From positions 1-59,218 of the forward strand of contig JAFKMZ010000019.1 in NCBI GenBank assembly GCA_017305055.1: 59,218 bases of DNA. Reading direction: 5' to 3'. Positions within the stretch are counted from its first letter, which is position 1. Each line of letters begins with the position of its first letter. Of this stretch, positions 55,973-59,218 are shown in pieces. Source of the stretch: Lysobacterales bacterium. GTDB lineage: Bacteria; Pseudomonadota; Gammaproteobacteria; Xanthomonadales; Rhodanobacteraceae. Under the pieces are notes generated by a model that was not told the origin of the DNA, ran no database searches, and saw only the letters and a program-made list of their open reading frames with translations. The position numbers and the translations under genes were made by a program.

Positions 55973-56179
55973 TCACTCAAGCTTCAACGTGCCCTCGACC
56001 ACATGGGGTTTGCCCAGCACCGCGGAAGTCAGTTCGATCTTCACCGCGACGTCCTCATGGCCCTTGAGCGTGCCGCTGGCGATGGCCGCCTGCACGGCCG
56101 CTTCGAGTTGCTGCTGGGAGGTGACGCCGACCGTTTTCAGGAATTTGCGCACGCTGGTGTTGAAGGCTTCTTCATTCAT
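55973..56179 (-). CDS. DUF6494 family small protein
   Basis: A 68-residue protein, MNEEAFNTSVRKFLKTVGVT followed by SQQQLEAAVQ and a C-terminal strand region ending VVEGTLKLE. It matches the pattern of DUF6494 proteins, whose function is unknown. The ATG at 56179 is chosen because the family starts there and AGAGG precedes it; the open frame continues upstream over the intergenic region. It is divergent from the formate dehydrogenase genes and shares their promoter region. Confidence 0.8.
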   Translation of the reverse strand: MNEEAFNTSVRKFLKTVGVTSQQQLEAAVQAAIASGTLKGHEDVAVKIELTSAVLGKPHVVEGTLKLE

Positions 56180-56260
56180 GGGCTGCTGCCTCTTGCTGGT
56201 GATGGTGTTGGCGGAAGTGCGCTTTGGCATCAACATGCCAGCTTGACGCCGCCGTTGTAC

Positions 56261-56274
56261 CTGATATAGATCAG
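56261..56274. promoter_or_regulatory. FNR/ANR-box-like palindrome upstream of formate dehydrogenase
   Basis: CTGATATAGATCAG is a perfect palindrome with the layout of the FNR consensus TTGAT-N4-ATCAA, differing only at the outermost base on each side. It lies in the 185-bp gap between the divergent DUF6494 and formate dehydrogenase genes. Oxygen-responsive control of one or both genes is a plausible inference. Confidence 0.5.
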
Positions 56275-56364
56275 TCCTGTCCTGATTGTATTTACCCATA
56301 CCCTGGAGCCGGGCAGTGGCAGATGCCAGCTTCGTCGAGGGACCATTCGCGAGGGGCCAGGAGC

Positions 56365-58062
56365 ATGAACGTCAGCGTTGATGCAGCGGGTATTGAAGGC
56401 GGTCGCCGCCGCAAGCGCAAGCGTGCCATGGCCAAGGGTCGCCAGGTCGATCCCACCGCCCACAATGCCGTGCGCGAAGTGCTGGGGGACCTGCCGCGCC
56501 GGCGCGACCTGCTGCTTGAATGCCTGCACCGCCTCAACGACCGCTTTGGTTGCCTGCGCGTGGAACACCTGGCGGCCCTGGCCGAGGAACTGCGGCTGTC
56601 GATGACCGAGGTCTACGAAGTGGCCTCGTTCTATCACCACTTCGACATCATCCGCGACCCGCAGGCGGAGGCGCCGGCCCTGACCATACGCGTCTGCGAT
56701 TCGATCACCTGCGCCATGTGCGGCGCCGAGGATCTGGCCCGCGCGCTCGAAGGCCGGTGGGGCGCCAACGTGCGTATCCAGCGTGTGTCGTGCGTGGGGC
56801 GTTGCGAGGCGGCGCCGGTGGCGGTCGTGGGCAACAAGCCGATCCGCCACGCCACCGCCGGCACTGTGGCCGCGGCGGTGGCTACGCATGAGGTGGCTCC
56901 CGAAGCCATCGAACCGGTCACCTATTCCGATTACTGCCGTGGCGGCGGCTACCGGCTGTGGGCCGATTGCGTCAACGGCAAGCGCGACCGCGAGTCGGTG
57001 CTCAAGACCATGGAGGATTCCAGCCTGCGCGGCCTGGGCGGGGCTGGTTTCCCGACCGGCCGCAAATGGCGCCTGGTCGGCAAGGAGCCCGGCTTGCGCG
57101 TGGTCGCCATCAATATCGATGAGGGCGAGCCGGGCACGTTCAAGGATCGGCATTACCTCGAGCACGATCCCCATCGCTTCCTCGAGGGCGCCTTGATCGC
57201 GGCGTGGGCAATCGACAGCCGCGAGATCTATCTCTACCTGCGCGATGAATATGCGGCCTGCCGCGTGATGCTGGAGCGCGAACTGGCGGCACTGCAGGCC
57301 GATCCACCTGCGGCGCTGCCCAACATCCACCTGCGCCGGGGTGCCGGCGCGTATATCGCTGGCGAGGAGTCGGCGATGATCGAGTCGATCGAGGGCAGGC
57401 GCGCCATGCCGCGCCTGCGTCCGCCCTATGTCGCGCAGAACGGTGTGTTCGGGCTCGCGACCCTCGAGCAGAACATGGAGACCATGCATTGGGTGCGCGA
57501 AATCCTCGAGCGTGGCCCGGCGTGGTTTGCGTCCCAGGGGCGGCATGGGCGCAAGGGGCTCAGGAGCTTTTCGCTCAGCGGCAGGGTCCGGAAGCCGGGC
57601 GTGCACCTGGCGCCAGCTGGCATCACGGTGCGCGAGTTGATTGATGAGTATGGCGGCGGCATGCAGGATGGCCATGAGCTCTACGGCTATTTTCCGGGAG
57701 GCGCTTCCGGCGGCATCCTGCCAGCGGCCAAGGCCGACATTCCGCTCGACTTCGACACCTTGCAGCCCTACGGGTGTTTCATCGGCTCGGCGGCGATCAT
57801 CGTGTTTTCACAACACGACCGCGCGCGCGAACTGGCGCGCAACGCCATGCGCTTTTTCGCGCATGAATCCTGCGGCCAGTGCACGCCGTGCCGCGTGGGT
57901 ACCGTCAAGGCAGCGGAGCTGATGGGTGCGCGGCATTGGGACCATGGGTTGCTGGACGACCTGGCGCGGGTGATGGTGGAGGCGTCGATCTGCGGCCTGG
58001 GTCAGGCGGCGCCGAATGCGATGAATTGTGTGATCAAGTATTTTCCGGATGAGGTGGCGTGA
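56365..58062 (+). CDS. NAD-dependent formate dehydrogenase, NuoE-NuoF fusion subunit
   Basis: A 565-residue flavoprotein subunit. Residues about 30-180 are NuoE-like with Cys111, Cys116, Cys143 and Cys147 for a [2Fe-2S] cluster. Residues about 190-560 are NuoF-like, with [13 protein letters not shown] (223-235) for FMN, GAGAYIAGEESAM for NADH and Cys503, Cys506, Cys509 and Cys543 for a [4Fe-4S] cluster. The same fusion exists in the Fdh1B subunit of Methylorubrum. It passes electrons from formate to NAD+. GAGGGG precedes the ATG. It is followed directly (1-bp overlap) by the ferredoxin-type subunit. A stand-alone diaphorase of another enzyme is less likely. Confidence 0.9.
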   Translation: MNVSVDAAGIEGGRRRKRKRAMAKGRQVDPTAHNAVREVLGDLPRRRDLLLECLHRLNDRFGCLRVEHLAALAEELRLSMTEVYEVASFYHHFDIIRDPQAEAPALTIRVCDSITCAMCGAEDLARALEGRWGANVRIQRVSCVGRCEAAPVAVVGNKPIRHATAGTVAAAVATHEVAPEAIEPVTYSDYCRGGGYRLWADCVNGKRDRESVLKTMEDSSLRGLGGAGFPTGRKWRLVGKEPGLRVVAINIDEGEPGTFKDRHYLEHDPHRFLEGALIAAWAIDSREIYLYLRDEYAACRVMLERELAALQADPPAALPNIHLRRGAGAYIAGEESAMIESIEGRRAMPRLRPPYVAQNGVFGLATLEQNMETMHWVREILERGPAWFASQGRHGRKGLRSFSLSGRVRKPGVHLAPAGITVRELIDEYGGGMQDGHELYGYFPGGASGGILPAAKADIPLDFDTLQPYGCFIGSAAIIVFSQHDRARELARNAMRFFAHESCGQCTPCRVGTVKAAELMGARHWDHGLLDDLARVMVEASICGLGQAAPNAMNCVIKYFPDEVA

Positions 58063-58772
58063 TGGCCGCACAAGCGCAAGACGTGGCGCAAGCCGGAACT
58101 GTGCGCTTCACCCTGGATGGCCAGGACATCGAGGCGCGCGGTGATGAGACGATCTGGCAGGCCGCGCGCCGACATGGGGTGGAGATACCGCATCTTTGCT
58201 ACAAGCCCGACCAGGAAGGCTTGCGTGCCGATGGCAACTGCCGGGTGTGCATGTGCGAGATCGAGGGTGAGCGCCTCCTGCAGCCGTCGTGCTGGCGCAA
58301 GCCGGTCAACGGCATGCAGGTCAGGACCCGCAGCGATCGTGTTCGCCACGCGCAGAAGATGGTGCTGGAGCTGCTGCAGGCCGACATGCCGGACGAGGCG
58401 TATGTCGCCGATTCGCGCCTGGAGCATTGGGTGCGCACGTTGGAGGTCGGCACGCCGCGCTTCAGCCCGCGCGTGCAGCCTGCGGCCGACCTGTCGCATC
58501 CGGCCATCGCGGTGAATCTTGCCGCGTGCATCCAGTGCACGCTGTGCGTGCGCGCCTGCCGCGAGGTGCAGGGCAACGACGTGATCGGCTTCGCGTTGCG
58601 CGGCGGCGAGGCGCACATCGAATTCGACATGGACGACCCGATGGGTGCAAGCACCTGCGTGGGCTGTGGCGAGTGTGTCGCCGCCTGTCCGACGGGTGCG
58701 CTGTCCAATGCCGGCGTGCCGCCCGACCAGCAGCACGCATGGCAAGGCCAGGAAACGGAGGTGGCGACATGA
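58062..58772 (+). CDS. Formate dehydrogenase ferredoxin-type subunit (NuoG N-terminus-like)
   Basis: A 236-residue iron-sulfur protein that corresponds to the N-terminal part of FdsA/Fdh1A. It has a [2Fe-2S] set (Cys46, Cys60, Cys63, Cys77) and two [4Fe-4S] sets (Cys156, 159, 162, 166 and Cys199, 202, 205, 209). The His-Cys3 cluster motif that NuoG has between them is absent: the region 78-155 contains no cysteine. It probably wires the molybdenum subunit to the flavin subunit. Its stop overlaps the catalytic subunit start by ATGA, so the two parts are separate chains. Confidence 0.9.
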   Translation: MAAQAQDVAQAGTVRFTLDGQDIEARGDETIWQAARRHGVEIPHLCYKPDQEGLRADGNCRVCMCEIEGERLLQPSCWRKPVNGMQVRTRSDRVRHAQKMVLELLQADMPDEAYVADSRLEHWVRTLEVGTPRFSPRVQPAADLSHPAIAVNLAACIQCTLCVRACREVQGNDVIGFALRGGEAHIEFDMDDPMGASTCVGCGECVAACPTGALSNAGVPPDQQHAWQGQETEVAT

Positions 58773-59218
58773 AACGGGTGAGCAGCGTCTGTCCGTATTG
58801 CGGGGTAGGTTGTCAGGTCGCGGTGATGGTCGAGGACAACCGCATCGTCACCGTCAATGGCGCCCGTGGTCCGGCCAACGAGGGCCGGCTGTGCGTCAAG
58901 GGGCGCTACGGCTATGACTACTCACGGCATCCGAATCGGCTGACCAAACCGATGCTGCGCCGTCAGGACGCGCCGCCCAAGTCCGCCGATCTGGCGATCG
59001 ACCCGGCAAATCCCTGGGAAGTGTTCCGCGAGGCGAGCTGGGAGGAGGCGCTGGATTTCGCCGCTGCCGGCCTCAAGCGCATCCACGACCAGCACGGCCC
59101 GCACGCCTTGGCTGCCCTGGGCTGCGCCAAGGGCAGCAACGAAGAGGCCTACCTGGTGCAGAAGATGGTGCGCACCGGGTTCGGCAGCAACCATATCGAC
59201 CACTGCACGCGCCTGTGC
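58769..59218 (+). CDS. Formate dehydrogenase catalytic subunit alpha (partial)
   Basis: Only the first 150 residues are visible. The [4Fe-4S] ligands are Cys8, Cys11, Cys15 and Cys42 (CPYCGVGCQ and RLCVKG), the start of the bis-MGD fold. The window ends in HIDHCTRLC; the last Cys, residue 150, aligns with the molybdenum ligand (Sec140 in Escherichia coli FdhF) and is encoded by TGC at 59216-59218. The enzyme is therefore of the cysteine type. WEEALDFAAAGL and GCAKGSNEEAYL are family signatures. The remaining C-terminal part lies outside the window. Confidence 0.93.
   Translation, partial: MKRVSSVCPYCGVGCQVAVMVEDNRIVTVNGARGPANEGRLCVKGRYGYDYSRHPNRLTKPMLRRQDAPPKSADLAIDPANPWEVFREASWEEALDFAAAGLKRIHDQHGPHALAALGCAKGSNEEAYLVQKMVRTGFGSNHIDHCTRLC

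Overview
The window reads as a high-GC chromosomal segment from a gammaproteobacterium of the Xanthomonadales (Lysobacterales) lineage, most likely Rhodanobacteraceae or a close relative. This is an inference from gene order and content: dnaX-ybaB-recR, a yceD-rpmF-fab cluster, tmk-holB-pilZ, a 14-gene nuo operon with separate nuoC and nuoD, TonB-dependent receptors next to secreted S10 peptidases, and a heterotrimeric hydroxyproline oxidase. No rRNA, tRNA, CRISPR array, insertion sequence or phage gene was seen.

Layout. 1-1821: end of dnaX, ybaB, recR and a HIT protein (replication and repair). 1856-6364, minus strand: an Slp-type lipoprotein and a coupled moxR-DUF58-transglutaminase operon. 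6744-10297: hydroxyproline epimerase and a three-subunit D-hydroxyproline dehydrogenase, without the later pathway enzymes. 10499-13720: a very large secreted Asp-box (sortilin/VPS10-like) protein. 13876-22406: nutrient scavenging genes, namely an amino acid permease, the wreck of a TonB receptor gene, and an S10 carboxypeptidase / TonB receptor / S10 carboxypeptidase operon. 22589-32543: yceD-rpmF, fabH-fabD-fabG-acpP-fabF, mltG, tmk, holB, a PIG-L deacetylase and pilZ. 32791-47596: complete nuoABCDEFGHIJKLMN (respiratory complex I).

47612-59218 is a molybdenum region. On the minus strand moaA, moaE, moaD and a fused moaC-moaB make molybdopterin. Divergently on the plus strand lie a cytoplasmic Asp-box repeat protein, a YqeC-like accessory protein, a second (CysO-like) sulfur carrier, a rhodanese-MoeB fusion, mobA and moeA. 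After a small DUF6494 gene on the minus strand comes the likely consumer of the cofactor: an NAD-linked formate dehydrogenase made of a NuoE-NuoF fusion, a separate ferredoxin-type subunit and the start of the catalytic subunit, which runs off the window exactly on the codon for its metal-ligand cysteine. An FNR-box-like palindrome precedes the formate dehydrogenase genes.

The less ordinary parts are the Asp-box/YqeC/CysO-like/rhodanese-MoeB cluster, the split formate dehydrogenase whose ferredoxin subunit lacks the His-Cys3 cluster motif, the peptidase-receptor operon with a strong intercistronic hairpin and a decayed receptor upstream, a nested palindromic intergenic repeat at 22427-22529, and two possible gene remnants.
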